A stretch of DNA of 64,000 nucleotides from Myxococcus stipitatus (GTDB lineage Bacteria; Myxococcota; Myxococcia; Myxococcales; Myxococcaceae). Where the stretch lies: positions 3,286,001-3,350,000 of the forward strand of contig NZ_CP102770.1 of assembly GCF_038561935.1 (NCBI RefSeq). The letters are read 5' to 3'. Position 1 is the stretch's first letter. The number at the start of each line of letters is the position of its first letter. Both the position numbers and the translations under genes were made by a program. The notes below the pieces were generated by a model that was not told where the DNA came from, made no database searches, and saw only the letters and a program-made list of their open reading frames with translations. This document shows positions 35,918 to 46,103 of the stretch, one piece after another.

Positions 35918-38900
35918 ATGAACCGTGTGCGAAGTCAGTCCGTCGTGGCTGTCTGGCGCGGGTTGCTGTGTGTGTTGTTCCTGGCCGCCTGCGCGGGGCC
36001 CGAAGGGTTCGCCCCGTCCGACGAGCCCGTCTCCACCCGCGCCGCCGAGGGGACCTCCCGACAAGGCTCGGTGCTGGCCGGGCGCCACCACTCCCTGGTG
36101 CTGAAGGCGGACGGGACGGTGTGGAGCTGGGGCGGCAACAACTATGGCCAGCTGGGCACGGGCTCGATGCGGCAGAACCCGATGCCCGCGCGTGTCTGGC
36201 GCTTGTTCAGCATCACCGCCATCGGCGCGGGGGAGCTGCACTCGCTGGCGCTCAAGTCGGACGGGACGGTGTGGAGCTGGGGCGCGAACACGAACGGACA
36301 GCTGGGGGATGGCACCACGATTTCCCGCTCGGTGCCCGCGCCGGTGCCGGGGCTGACGAACGTGGTGGCCATCGCCGCGGGCTTCTCCCACTCGATGGTG
36401 CTGAAGGCCGACGGCACGGTGTGGGCGTGGGGGCTCAACGCGGCGGGGCAGCTGGGCGATGGGACGTCGACGCGGCGGCTGACCCCCGTGCAGACGCAGG
36501 GGCTGACGGGCGTGAAGGACATCGCCGCGGGCAACGTGCACTCACTGGCGCTGACGGCCGATGGGCGGCTGTGGACGTGGGGCGGCAACGTGGACGGGCA
36601 GCTCGGCACGGGAGACCTCGTGGGCCGCTCGCTCCCGGGCTCCCTGCCGGGGATGACGGGCGTGGTGGCGCTGTCGGGCGGAGGCTCGCACTCGTTGATC
36701 ATCAAGACGGACGGCTCGGTGTGGAGCTGGGGGAAGAACGACGCGGGCCAGCTGGGGCTGGGCTCCGTCGTGTCGACCCCCACGCCGACGCAAGTGCCCG
36801 GACTGACGGAGATGGTGGCCGTGACGGGCGGCGGCCAGCACTCGGTGGCGCTGAGGGTGGACGGGTCCGTGTGGGCGTGGGGAAGCAATGCCCGTGCGCA
36901 GTTGGGGGATGGAACCCAGACACAGCGCCTGTCGCCCTTCCAGGTGCCGGGCCTCACCCAGGTGAAGGGCGTCGCCGCGGGGGGCGGACTGCACTCGGTG
37001 GCGGTGAAGGGCAATGGCGAGGTGTGGGCCTGGGGCTCCAACAGCGAAGGGCAGGTGGGGGATGGGACGTACCTGATGAAGCTCGTGCCCACGACGGCGC
37101 GGGTGCTGGTGGAGCGCGCGGACGTCTCCGCGGGAGGCGGGCACACGCTGGCCCTCAAGCCGGACGGCACCGCGTGGGGCTGGGGCCTGAATGCGCAGTC
37201 GCAACTGGGTGACGGGACGACGACCGCCCGTCCGTTGCCGGTGCAGGTGCTCAACCTGACGCGTGTGGCGGCGGTCTCCGCGGGCACCTACCACTCGCTG
37301 GCGCTCAAGGAGGACGGCACGGTGTGGGGCTGGGGGGCCAACTACTGGGGCGCGCTCGGGGATGGGACGGGGCTCAATCGCAGTCAGCCCGTCAAGGTGA
37401 GCGGCACGCTGTCGGCGATGACCGTGGCCTCGGGGACCTTCCACTCCCTGGCGTTGAGCGTGGATGGCTCGGTGTGGGCCTGGGGCGACAACGGCGTGGG
37501 GCAGCTGGGCGATGGGACCCTCACGCCCACGCGGAACGCGCCCTTCCGGGTGCCGAACCTGGACGGTGTCGTCTCCCTGGCCGCGGGAGGCGAGCACTCC
37601 CTGGCCTTGAAGGCGGATGGCACGGTCTGGGTCTGGGGCCGACAGGACACGTGCGCGGACCCGGAGAACGTGGGCCGGGTGCTGCGGGTGCCCGAGCAGG
37701 TGCAGGGCCTGACGGACGTGGTGGCGGTGAGGGCCGGGCGCTGTCACTCCGCCGTGCTGCGCGCCGACGGCACCATCTGGGCCTGGGGCCGCAATGCCGA
37801 GGGCCAGCTCGGCGATGGCACCTTCACCGACCGCCTGACGCCGGCGCGGGTGGATGGCCTCACCGGCGTCATCTCCCTCTCGGTGGGGACGGAGCAGACG
37901 CTGGCGCTCAAGGCGGATGGCACCGCGTGGGCCTGGGGACCCAATACCCACGGCCAGCTGGGCGGAGGCCTCTCGGTGCCGCGCACGCGGCCCACGCAGG
38001 TGCCCACGTTCACCGACGTGCGGACGGTGGCGATGGGGGCGGTGCATGCCCTGGTGCTGAAGGACGACCTGACGCTCTGGGCCTGGGGGAGCAACGCCGA
38101 GGGGCAGGTGGGGGACGGCGCGCTGGATTGGCAGGCGGTGCCGGTGCGCTCGGGGCTGGCCGCGTCGCGAGGCCTGGCCGCGGCGACGCAGTACTCCATG
38201 GGCATCGCGCTGGATGGCAGCGTCCAGGCGACGGGGGCCAATGGCTCGGGGCAGCTGGGGGACGGGACGCTGTTTCCCCGCGCGGAGCCCGTGCCCGTCA
38301 TCGGCCTCGCGGAGTGTCGAGCCATCGCGGGAGGCTCCACCCATGGCCTGGCGCTGAAGACCGACGGCCGCGTCCTCTCCTGGGGGGCGAACGCGGAAGG
38401 CGAGCTGGGGGATGGCACCACCGTGCCTCGTCTCGCGCCCGCGGTGGTGGGGCCGCTGGCGGGCGTGCTGTCCATCGCCGTGGGGGCGCGTCACTCCCTG
38501 GCGCTCCTGGGAGACGGCTCCGTGCAGGCGTGGGGCTCCAACATCCAGGGCCAGCTGGGAGACGGGACGACGGTGTCCCGCGTGCTGCCCGTCCGCGTCC
38601 AGGGGCTGACGGGGGTGGCGGCCATCGCGGCGGGGGACGGCTTCTCCCTCGCGCTCAAGCATGACGGCACGGTGTGGGCCTGGGGCGGCAACACCTTGGG
38701 ACAGCTGGGCGATGGCACCACCCTGCGCGGCCTGGTCCCGGTGCGGACCCAGGGGCTCACGGGCGTCACCGCCATCGCCGCCGGACGCAACCACTCGCTG
38801 GCGCTGAAGGGCGACGGGACACTCTGGTCCTGGGGCTCCAACACCTACGGCGAGCTGGGGGATGGCACCCAGGCGCGGAAGCTCGCGCCCGTGCAGGTGA

Positions 38901-39208
38901 CCTCCTTGACGGGCGTGAGCGCCTTGGACGCGGGGGACCACCACAGCCTCGCGGTGACGTCGGGAGGCAAGGTGTGGGGCTGGGGCCGCAACCAGTTCGG
39001 CCAGGTGGGCAAGGGCGTGAAGTCGAACTGGCAGCTCCTGCCCGCGCAGGTGCCAGGGCTCACCAGCGCCGTGGCCGTGGCGGGTGGTGGCGAGCACTCG
39101 CTGGCCCTGCTCTCGGACCGGAGCGTCTGGGCCTGGGGCCACGGCGACATGGGCCAGCTGGGCACGGGGATGTCCAACCTCCGCGTGAGCCCCGTGCAGG
39201 TCTGGTAG
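35918..39208 (+). CDS. RCC1-repeat lipoprotein with 21 blades
   Basis: A 1096-residue surface lipoprotein. The ATG at 35918 follows GGGGGAAAC and starts a signal ending FLAACAG. The rest is a run of RCC1/ATS1 repeats of about 50 residues, each with the pattern HSLALK.DGTVW.WG.N..GQLG.G. I count 21 repeats, exactly three times seven, so the protein can fold as three consecutive seven-bladed propellers. Two repeats are altered: one where WVWGRQDT replaces the usual WG.N box, and one with QATGANG. In eukaryotes RCC1 domains bind chromatin or GTPases, but bacterial RCC1 lipoproteins are thought to be extracellular binding scaffolds. The gene is monocistronic with a strong terminator. Confidence 0.93.
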   Translation: MNRVRSQSVVAVWRGLLCVLFLAACAGPEGFAPSDEPVSTRAAEGTSRQGSVLAGRHHSLVLKADGTVWSWGGNNYGQLGTGSMRQNPMPARVWRLFSITAIGAGELHSLALKSDGTVWSWGANTNGQLGDGTTISRSVPAPVPGLTNVVAIAAGFSHSMVLKADGTVWAWGLNAAGQLGDGTSTRRLTPVQTQGLTGVKDIAAGNVHSLALTADGRLWTWGGNVDGQLGTGDLVGRSLPGSLPGMTGVVALSGGGSHSLIIKTDGSVWSWGKNDAGQLGLGSVVSTPTPTQVPGLTEMVAVTGGGQHSVALRVDGSVWAWGSNARAQLGDGTQTQRLSPFQVPGLTQVKGVAAGGGLHSVAVKGNGEVWAWGSNSEGQVGDGTYLMKLVPTTARVLVERADVSAGGGHTLALKPDGTAWGWGLNAQSQLGDGTTTARPLPVQVLNLTRVAAVSAGTYHSLALKEDGTVWGWGANYWGALGDGTGLNRSQPVKVSGTLSAMTVASGTFHSLALSVDGSVWAWGDNGVGQLGDGTLTPTRNAPFRVPNLDGVVSLAAGGEHSLALKADGTVWVWGRQDTCADPENVGRVLRVPEQVQGLTDVVAVRAGRCHSAVLRADGTIWAWGRNAEGQLGDGTFTDRLTPARVDGLTGVISLSVGTEQTLALKADGTAWAWGPNTHGQLGGGLSVPRTRPTQVPTFTDVRTVAMGAVHALVLKDDLTLWAWGSNAEGQVGDGALDWQAVPVRSGLAASRGLAAATQYSMGIALDGSVQATGANGSGQLGDGTLFPRAEPVPVIGLAECRAIAGGSTHGLALKTDGRVLSWGANAEGELGDGTTVPRLAPAVVGPLAGVLSIAVGARHSLALLGDGSVQAWGSNIQGQLGDGTTVSRVLPVRVQGLTGVAAIAAGDGFSLALKHDGTVWAWGGNTLGQLGDGTTLRGLVPVRTQGLTGVTAIAAGRNHSLALKGDGTLWSWGSNTYGELGDGTQARKLAPVQVTSLTGVSALDAGDHHSLAVTSGGKVWGWGRNQFGQVGKGVKSNWQLLPAQVPGLTSAVAVAGGGEHSLALLSDRSVWAWGHGDMGQLGTGMSNLRVSPVQVW

Positions 39209-39216
39209 CACGCGCA

Positions 39217-39246
39217 CCGGGACACGGCGCTTCCGCCGTGTCCCGG
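39217..39246. terminator. Bidirectional terminator after the RCC1 gene
   Basis: A perfect 13-bp stem (39217-39229 with 39234-39246) and CTTC tetraloop fill the 55-bp gap between the convergent RCC1 and coiled-coil genes. Confidence 0.75.
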
Positions 39247-39263
39247 GAGCGATGCGGTGCGGA

Positions 39264-40292
39264 CTACTTCGACTTGCTGAACTCGCGGCTCGCGATGACG
39301 CCCTGCACCTCGGCGAGCGCACGGGCACCGGACGCGGACTCCAGGGCCTTCTCGGCGATGGCCTGCACCTGACGCTTGGCCTCGGCGAGCTCCGTCTGGA
39401 GCGTCTGGATGGCCTGGGCCTGCTTGGTGCTCGTGTCCTTGAGCGAGGCAATCTCCATGCTGGCCACGCGCTGCGCCGTCTCCGCGTCCTTCGTGGCGAG
39501 GGTGAGCTTCAGCTCCCACTCCGACTTCACGCGGTTGCCCACGATGGCCGCCGCCGTGTCCGCTTCCTTCTTCAGCACGGCGGGGAACTCAGCCACCTGC
39601 TTGCGCAGGTCCTCGAGCTCCTTCTCCCGCAGCTTCAGGGCCTCCTCGCGGGTGGCCCACTCCTTCTCCAGCTTCTCCTTGCGGTCCCGCTCCGTGGCGG
39701 CCTGCACGCGCAGCCCCTCGGTGAAGGTGTCCTGCTCCTTCTTGCGGTGGATCTGCACGTCGTACGTGTACTGCTCCTCCGCCCGCTGACGCGCCACCTG
39801 CGCGGCGTCCTTCTCCGCCGCTAGGTCCGCGGCCGCCTTCGCGCGCGTGTCCGCGATGTCCTTCTGGAGCGCCGTCATCTCCTCGTGGAGCTCCGCCTTG
39901 CGCTTGTCGTACTCCGCGACGAGCACGTCCACGGCGCTGGCGGCCACGTCACGGCCGTGCAGCTCCGACAGCTCCTCCGTCTTGAGGTGGATGGCCTCGT
40001 CCAGCTGCTTCATCTCCTCCACCAGCGCGATGACCTGCTCGTTGATGCCCGCCAGCGTCTTGTTGATGGTGAGGCCCGCCTCGGTGACCTTCTTCACCGC
40101 GGACTCGGCGGACAGGGTGGAGACGTCCGCCAGCACGCTCTTGGCGTGGCTGTCGCGGGCCTCCTGCTCCTTGGCCGGGACGACGGGCTTGCTGCGAGCC
40201 TTGCGCGCCAGGTCCTCGAAGGCGGCCTTGGTGGACTCGGAGGAGCGGTTGCGGGGGGTGGACTTGCGGGCGTTGGACTTGCGCGTGGCCAT
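39264..40292 (-). CDS. Coiled-coil protein of unknown function
   Basis: A 342-residue protein from ATG 40292 (GGAGAG ribosome binding site). The first 50 residues are basic and Ser-rich (MATRKSNARKSTPRNRSSES). From about residue 60 to 330 it is predicted coiled coil, with heptad-like Glu/Lys/Ala/Leu runs such as EMKQLDEAIHLKTEELSEL and KEWATREEALKLREKELEDL. There are no transmembrane segments or known domains. A cytoskeletal, chromosome-organising or scaffold role is possible; the basic N-terminus could contact DNA or acidic lipids. A 17-bp palindrome lies 28 bp upstream. Confidence 0.82.
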   Translation of the reverse strand: MATRKSNARKSTPRNRSSESTKAAFEDLARKARSKPVVPAKEQEARDSHAKSVLADVSTLSAESAVKKVTEAGLTINKTLAGINEQVIALVEEMKQLDEAIHLKTEELSELHGRDVAASAVDVLVAEYDKRKAELHEEMTALQKDIADTRAKAAADLAAEKDAAQVARQRAEEQYTYDVQIHRKKEQDTFTEGLRVQAATERDRKEKLEKEWATREEALKLREKELEDLRKQVAEFPAVLKKEADTAAAIVGNRVKSEWELKLTLATKDAETAQRVASMEIASLKDTSTKQAQAIQTLQTELAEAKRQVQAIAEKALESASGARALAEVQGVIASREFSKSK

Positions 40293-40320
40293 GTGACTCT
40301 CCAGGTAGGGCACGGCCATC

Positions 40321-40337
40321 CGGGTCCAGTGGACCCG
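40321..40337. promoter_or_regulatory. 17-bp palindrome, candidate operator
   Basis: CGGGTCCA-G-TGGACCCG is a perfect inverted repeat of 8-bp arms around one base. It sits in the divergent region, 28 bp upstream of the coiled-coil gene start and about 215 bp before asnS. It may be a dimer-binding operator or a hairpin in the coiled-coil leader. Confidence 0.35.
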
Positions 40338-40552
40338 CGAATGGCGTGAGGGTTTCGTGAGATTCCTGGTCCCCTTCTCGGGCGACCATGGGAGAAGAGT
40401 ACCTAGGGGGTCTGACATGGTTGGCCGGGTTCCAGGCATGCGGCGGGGCCTGAAAACGGGCCTTTCGGGGGCCTGGGGGGCACACCGGGCTTGTCCTCGG
40501 GGCCGCCGCACGGCTAACTCGCGGCCCTGAATCCGCTCAAGGGAGAGCGTCA

Positions 40553-41950
<1,398 letters not shown>

Positions 41951-41953
<3 letters not shown>

Positions 41954-43173
41954 ACCGAGGTTCGTAATTCTCGATCAGGTCGGAGAGCAAGCGGGCGCGG
42001 GAGGGGCGGGAAGAGAGAGCAGGGGCACCTCTCGTTCGGCTCTGTGTGCGCAGAAGACCTGAGAGCGAGAAGGCCCTGCCCGAGGGCAAAGGTAGGCAGT
42101 GGTTGAAGAGAAAGCAGCGGCGAGCGCTGCTTCGGTGGGCAGCCAGGAGCGGCTGCCCGCTCACCTACCGCAGATGCATGGCGGTGGCGGCCGTGGGGCG
42201 AGGAGCTTCGTGCCATGCCGTCGCTCGAGCGTTGGAGTGCGCGACCTCGACGGTGGTGAGCGCGGTCCGCCGCTACCGGGAGGGCGGGCGGCAGGAACTT
42301 CGGGACAGGAGGGAGAACAACGGACGCGCCAAGGTGGACGAGCGGTTCCGCGAGCGGCTGGTACGAGTGCTGGCGGGGACACCGGAGGATTGGGGCTGGT
42401 GTCGTCCGACGTGGACACGGGAGTTGCTGTGCCAGGAATTGGCGCGCCGAGGCTTGGCGCGCGTGTCGGTGGCCACCATGGGGCGCACCCTCGCCTCGCT
42501 CGGCGCGCGGCTCAAGGCGGCCAAGCCCATCGTCGAGTGTCCTTGGCCCGGGTGGAAGCGACGCCGTCGGCTCCACGAGTTGAGGTGTCTCGAGGTGTAC
42601 GGCCCTTCCAAGGAACCCGTTCTCCATGTGGACGAAGTCGACATCCACCTCAATCCCAAGGTGGGACGTGATTGGTGCCTGCCTGGGCACAGGCGAGTGG
42701 TGGTGACGCCCGGCAACAATCAGAAGCGCTACCTGGCTGGAGCTCTCAATGTCCGCACGGGGAAGCTGACGTGGGTGGAGGGAAGGAGCAAAGCCAGCAT
42801 GCTCTTCGTCCAGCTCCTCTGGCGTCTGGCGAGTACCTATCGGCGCGCTCGCCGCATCCACCTCGTCCTCGACAACGCCGCCGTCCACTCGAGCAGGAAG
42901 ACGCGCAAGGCGCTCGCGCAGTTCGGCGGGCGATTCGTCCTCCACTTCCTGCCGCCCTACTGCCCTCAGGGCAATCGCATCGAGCGGGTGTGGCTCGACC
43001 TGCACGCCAATGTCACCCGCAATCACCGCTGCCGCACCATGGACCGGCTCATGGCCCGGGTACATGCCTACCTCACAGCTCGCTCAGCCCAGCACTCTGC
43101 CAGTCCATCCCTGCGCCGCGCCGACCTCAGGCGCACCGCCTGAGGCCGGACGAGATTCACGATCCCTGGTTTA
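41951..43173 (+). mobile_element. IS630-family insertion sequence
   Basis: The element is bounded by TA at both ends (41951-41952 and 43172-43173), the target duplication typical of IS630/Tc1. The inner terminal inverted repeats match imperfectly over about 22 bp: left AACCGAGGTTCGTAATTCTC, right complement AACCAGGGATCGTGAATCTC. The IS proper is 41953-43171 (1219 bp) with one transposase. It interrupts the stop codon of asnS without changing the protein. Confidence 0.85.
42046..43143 (+). CDS. IS630-family transposase
   Basis: A 365-residue transposase that starts at a GTG. The N-terminal helix-turn-helix (about 40-90) reads YRRCMAVAAVGRGASCHAVA. The second half holds a DDE catalytic domain: HVDEVDIHLNPK (first Asp), HLVLDNAAVHSS (second Asp) and PPYCPQGNRIERVW, where the Glu completes the triad. 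This motif order is typical of IS630/Tc1-mariner enzymes. The frame is intact and probably active. The ribosome binding site is weak. Confidence 0.92.
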   Translation: MRRRPESEKALPEGKGRQWLKRKQRRALLRWAARSGCPLTYRRCMAVAAVGRGASCHAVARALECATSTVVSAVRRYREGGRQELRDRRENNGRAKVDERFRERLVRVLAGTPEDWGWCRPTWTRELLCQELARRGLARVSVATMGRTLASLGARLKAAKPIVECPWPGWKRRRRLHELRCLEVYGPSKEPVLHVDEVDIHLNPKVGRDWCLPGHRRVVVTPGNNQKRYLAGALNVRTGKLTWVEGRSKASMLFVQLLWRLASTYRRARRIHLVLDNAAVHSSRKTRKALAQFGGRFVLHFLPPYCPQGNRIERVWLDLHANVTRNHRCRTMDRLMARVHAYLTARSAQHSASPSLRRADLRRTA

Positions 43174-43177
43174 GGCC

Positions 43178-44624
43178 CAATGCCGATCAGATAAGGATGA
43201 GAAGGCTCATACTGGCGCGACCGCGAGCAAGGAGGCGGTCGCGTGGGAAGAGGTCCATTCGGGTACTTGCCCTCTGCGGATGAGGGGGCGTTCGACCGGC
43301 TGTGCGCGAGTCTCGCCCCGGAGTGGGTGGAGGCGGCGCTGGAGGCGACGGGGACAGCCACCGTCCGGAAACGTCGGCTACCCGCGGAGCAGGTCATCTG
43401 GCTGGTGCTGGGCATGGCGCTGTACCGGCACCGCCCCATCGCCGAGCTGGTGGAGCGGCTGGACCTGGCATTGCCTGGTGCCAGGCCGAAGCCGATTGCG
43501 AGGAGCGCGGTGGCGCAGGCCCGCTCTCGAGTAGGAGAGGAGCCGCTGAAGTGGCTCTTCGAGAAGAGCGCGGACGCGTGGGCCCACGCCAGCGCGCGTC
43601 GGCATGCATGGAGGGGGCTGGCCCTGTATGGAGTAGACGGCACGACAGCCCGGGTGCCGGACTCGAAGGAAAACCGAAAGCACTTTGGAGGACAGGTGGT
43701 CGGCCGGGGAGGAGGCCTCAGCGGCTACCCCATGGTTCGACTGGTCACGCTGATGGCCCTGCGCAGCCACCTGCTGGCGGCGGCGCACTTCGGGCCCTAC
43801 GGGACGGATGAGCGCGAGTACGCCCTGAAGGTGTGGCCCCAGGTACCGGACGGTTCGCTGTGCGTGCTGGACCGCCACTTTCTCAACGCCGACATCCTCG
43901 TGCCGTTGGCGAGGGACGGGAAGAACCGCCACTGGCTGCTGCGCGCGAAGAAGAACACCGCCTGGCGCACGGTAAAGCGTTTAGGAAAAGGAGAGGAAGT
44001 GGTGGAAATGGAGGTGAGCTACCGCACCCGTCAGAAGGACGACTCCTTGCCCATGCGCTTCGTGGCACGTGCCATCCGTTACCAGCGCAAAGGCTTTCAG
44101 CCCCAGTGGTTGCTGACCTCGTTGCTGGACGCCGAAGCCTTCCCCGCCAGCGAAGTGGTGGCCCTCTACCACGAGAGGTGGGAGCTGGAACTCGGCTATG
44201 ACGAGGTGAAGACGGAGATGCTGGAGAGGCAAGAGGCCATCCGCAGCCAGAAGCCCGGTGGGGTCGCCCAGGAACTCTGGGGCGTGGGATTGGCCTACAA
44301 TCTGGTGCGGCTGGAGATGGAGCGCATTGCCGAAGAGGCCAGTGTGCCTCCCACCCGAATCAGCTTCGTCATGGCCCTGCGTCTCATCCGCGACGAGTGG
44401 ATGTGGCTGGCCGGCGCGAGCCCCGGAGCGATTCCCAAACATCTGCGACGCCTGCGAGAAGAGGTAAAACGCTTCATCCTCCCGCTGCGGCGAAGCCATA
44501 GACGCTATCCGCGTGCGGTGAAAATCAAGATGAGCAGCTACCCACGGAAGCGTCCCCGCCCAGTCCGTCGAGTACGCTCCCGCAGGCCGCTACGTCATGT
44601 CCGTTCCTAAAGTGAACGGCATTG
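43178..44624 (+). mobile_element. IS4-family insertion sequence, copy 1
   Basis: A 1447-bp element with terminal inverted repeats CAATGCCGATCAGATAAGG (left) and, on the complement of the right end, CAATGCCGTTCACTTTAGG. It contains one transposase gene. It inserted at the right edge of the IS630 element, because its left target copy includes the last bases of that element's inverted repeat. Confidence 0.85.
43243..44610 (+). CDS. IS4-family transposase, copy 1
   Basis: A 455-residue DDE transposase starting at GTG behind AAGGAGG. The catalytic core shows [14 protein letters not shown] (first Asp), [10 protein letters not shown] (second Asp) and the IS4 signature [20 protein letters not shown] (Y-2-R-3-E-6-K), which includes the catalytic Glu. 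The N-terminal domain carries [15 protein letters not shown], and the C-terminus is strongly basic. The frame is complete, so the element is probably functional. Confidence 0.93.
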   Translation: MGRGPFGYLPSADEGAFDRLCASLAPEWVEAALEATGTATVRKRRLPAEQVIWLVLGMALYRHRPIAELVERLDLALPGARPKPIARSAVAQARSRVGEEPLKWLFEKSADAWAHASARRHAWRGLALYGVDGTTARVPDSKENRKHFGGQVVGRGGGLSGYPMVRLVTLMALRSHLLAAAHFGPYGTDEREYALKVWPQVPDGSLCVLDRHFLNADILVPLARDGKNRHWLLRAKKNTAWRTVKRLGKGEEVVEMEVSYRTRQKDDSLPMRFVARAIRYQRKGFQPQWLLTSLLDAEAFPASEVVALYHERWELELGYDEVKTEMLERQEAIRSQKPGGVAQELWGVGLAYNLVRLEMERIAEEASVPPTRISFVMALRLIRDEWMWLAGASPGAIPKHLRRLREEVKRFILPLRRSHRRYPRAVKIKMSSYPRKRPRPVRRVRSRRPLRHVRS

Positions 44625-44634
44625 GGTTTAGGCC

Positions 44635-46081
44635 CAATGCCGATCAGATAAGGATGAGAAGGCTCATACTGGCGCGACCGCGAGCAAGGAGGCGGTCGCG
44701 TGGGAAGAGGTCCATTCGGGTACTTGCCCTCTGCGGATGAGGGGGCGTTCGACCGGCTGTGCGCGAGTCTCGCCCCGGAGTGGGTGGAGGCGGCGCTGGA
44801 GGCGACGGGGACAGCCACCGTCCGGAAACGTCGGCTACCCGCGGAGCAGGTCATCTGGCTGGTGCTGGGCATGGCGCTGTACCGGCACCGCCCCATCGCC
44901 GAGCTGGTGGAGCGGCTGGACCTGGCATTGCCTGGTGCCAGGCCGAAGCCGATTGCGAGGAGCGCGGTGGCGCAGGCCCGCTCTCGAGTAGGAGAGGAGC
45001 CGCTGAAGTGGCTCTTCGAGAAGAGCGCGGACGCGTGGGCCCACGCCAGCGCGCGTCGGCATGCATGGAGGGGGCTGGCCCTGTATGGAGTAGACGGCAC
45101 GACAGCCCGGGTGCCGGACTCGAAGGAAAACCGAAAGCACTTTGGAGGACAGGTGGTCGGCCGGGGAGGAGGCCTCAGCGGCTACCCCATGGTTCGACTG
45201 GTCACGCTGATGGCCCTGCGCAGCCACCTGCTGGCGGCGGCGCACTTCGGGCCCTACGGGACGGATGAGCGCGAGTACGCCCTGAAGGTGTGGCCCCAGG
45301 TACCGGACGGTTCGCTGTGCGTGCTGGACCGCCACTTTCTCAACGCCGACATCCTCGTGCCGTTGGCGAGGGACGGGAAGAACCGCCACTGGCTGCTGCG
45401 CGCGAAGAAGAACACCGCCTGGCGCACGGTAAAGCGTTTAGGAAAAGGAGAGGAAGTGGTGGAAATGGAGGTGAGCTACCGCACCCGTCAGAAGGACGAC
45501 TCCTTGCCCATGCGCTTCGTGGCACGTGCCATCCGTTACCAGCGCAAAGGCTTTCAGCCCCAGTGGTTGCTGACCTCGTTGCTGGACGCCGAAGCCTTCC
45601 CCGCCAGCGAAGTGGTGGCCCTCTACCACGAGAGGTGGGAGCTGGAACTCGGCTATGACGAGGTGAAGACGGAGATGCTGGAGAGGCAAGAGGCCATCCG
45701 CAGCCAGAAGCCCGGTGGGGTCGCCCAGGAACTCTGGGGCGTGGGATTGGCCTACAATCTGGTGCGGCTGGAGATGGAGCGCATTGCCGAAGAGGCCAGT
45801 GTGCCTCCCACCCGAATCAGCTTCGTCATGGCCCTGCGTCTCATCCGCGACGAGTGGATGTGGCTGGCCGGCGCGAGCCCCGGAGCGATTCCCAAACATC
45901 TGCGACGCCTGCGAGAAGAGGTAAAACGCTTCATCCTCCCGCTGCGGCGAAGCCATAGACGCTATCCGCGTGCGGTGAAAATCAAGATGAGCAGCTACCC
46001 ACGGAAGCGTCCCCGCCCAGTCCGTCGAGTACGCTCCCGCAGGCCGCTACGTCATGTCCGTTCCTAAAGTGAACGGCATTG
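44635..46081 (+). mobile_element. IS4-family insertion sequence, copy 2
   Basis: A second copy of the preceding element in direct orientation, offset by 1457 bp and identical in every stretch I compared. It shares the middle target-site copy (44625-44634) with copy 1. Confidence 0.85.
44700..46067 (+). CDS. IS4-family transposase, copy 2
   Basis: Identical in protein sequence to the transposase at 43243-44610 (455 residues, GTG start, same DDE and Y-R-E-K signature). It probably arose by recent tandem duplication of the element with its target repeat, or by insertion of a second element at the same target. Confidence 0.93.
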   Translation: MGRGPFGYLPSADEGAFDRLCASLAPEWVEAALEATGTATVRKRRLPAEQVIWLVLGMALYRHRPIAELVERLDLALPGARPKPIARSAVAQARSRVGEEPLKWLFEKSADAWAHASARRHAWRGLALYGVDGTTARVPDSKENRKHFGGQVVGRGGGLSGYPMVRLVTLMALRSHLLAAAHFGPYGTDEREYALKVWPQVPDGSLCVLDRHFLNADILVPLARDGKNRHWLLRAKKNTAWRTVKRLGKGEEVVEMEVSYRTRQKDDSLPMRFVARAIRYQRKGFQPQWLLTSLLDAEAFPASEVVALYHERWELELGYDEVKTEMLERQEAIRSQKPGGVAQELWGVGLAYNLVRLEMERIAEEASVPPTRISFVMALRLIRDEWMWLAGASPGAIPKHLRRLREEVKRFILPLRRSHRRYPRAVKIKMSSYPRKRPRPVRRVRSRRPLRHVRS

Positions 46082-46103
46082 GGTTTAGGCCGGGCGCCCT
46101 GTC

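Larger units (their letters stand above)
43168..46091. repeat. Tandem duplication of an IS4-type element with three target-site copies
   Basis: The string GGTTTAGGCC occurs three times: 43168-43177, 44625-44634 and 46082-46091. Between them are two copies of a 1447-bp element, so the repeat unit is 1457 bp, and the two encoded transposases are identical. Because the element ends and the flanks share CC/GG, the target duplication could be as short as TTTAGG; the 10-bp reading fits the IS4 family better. Confidence 0.85.

Noticed and set aside
36542..39451. Minus-strand 969-codon frame opposite the RCC1 gene
   Set aside because: Antisense of repeats with high GC3. No start signal, no domain and biased Arg/His/Pro content.
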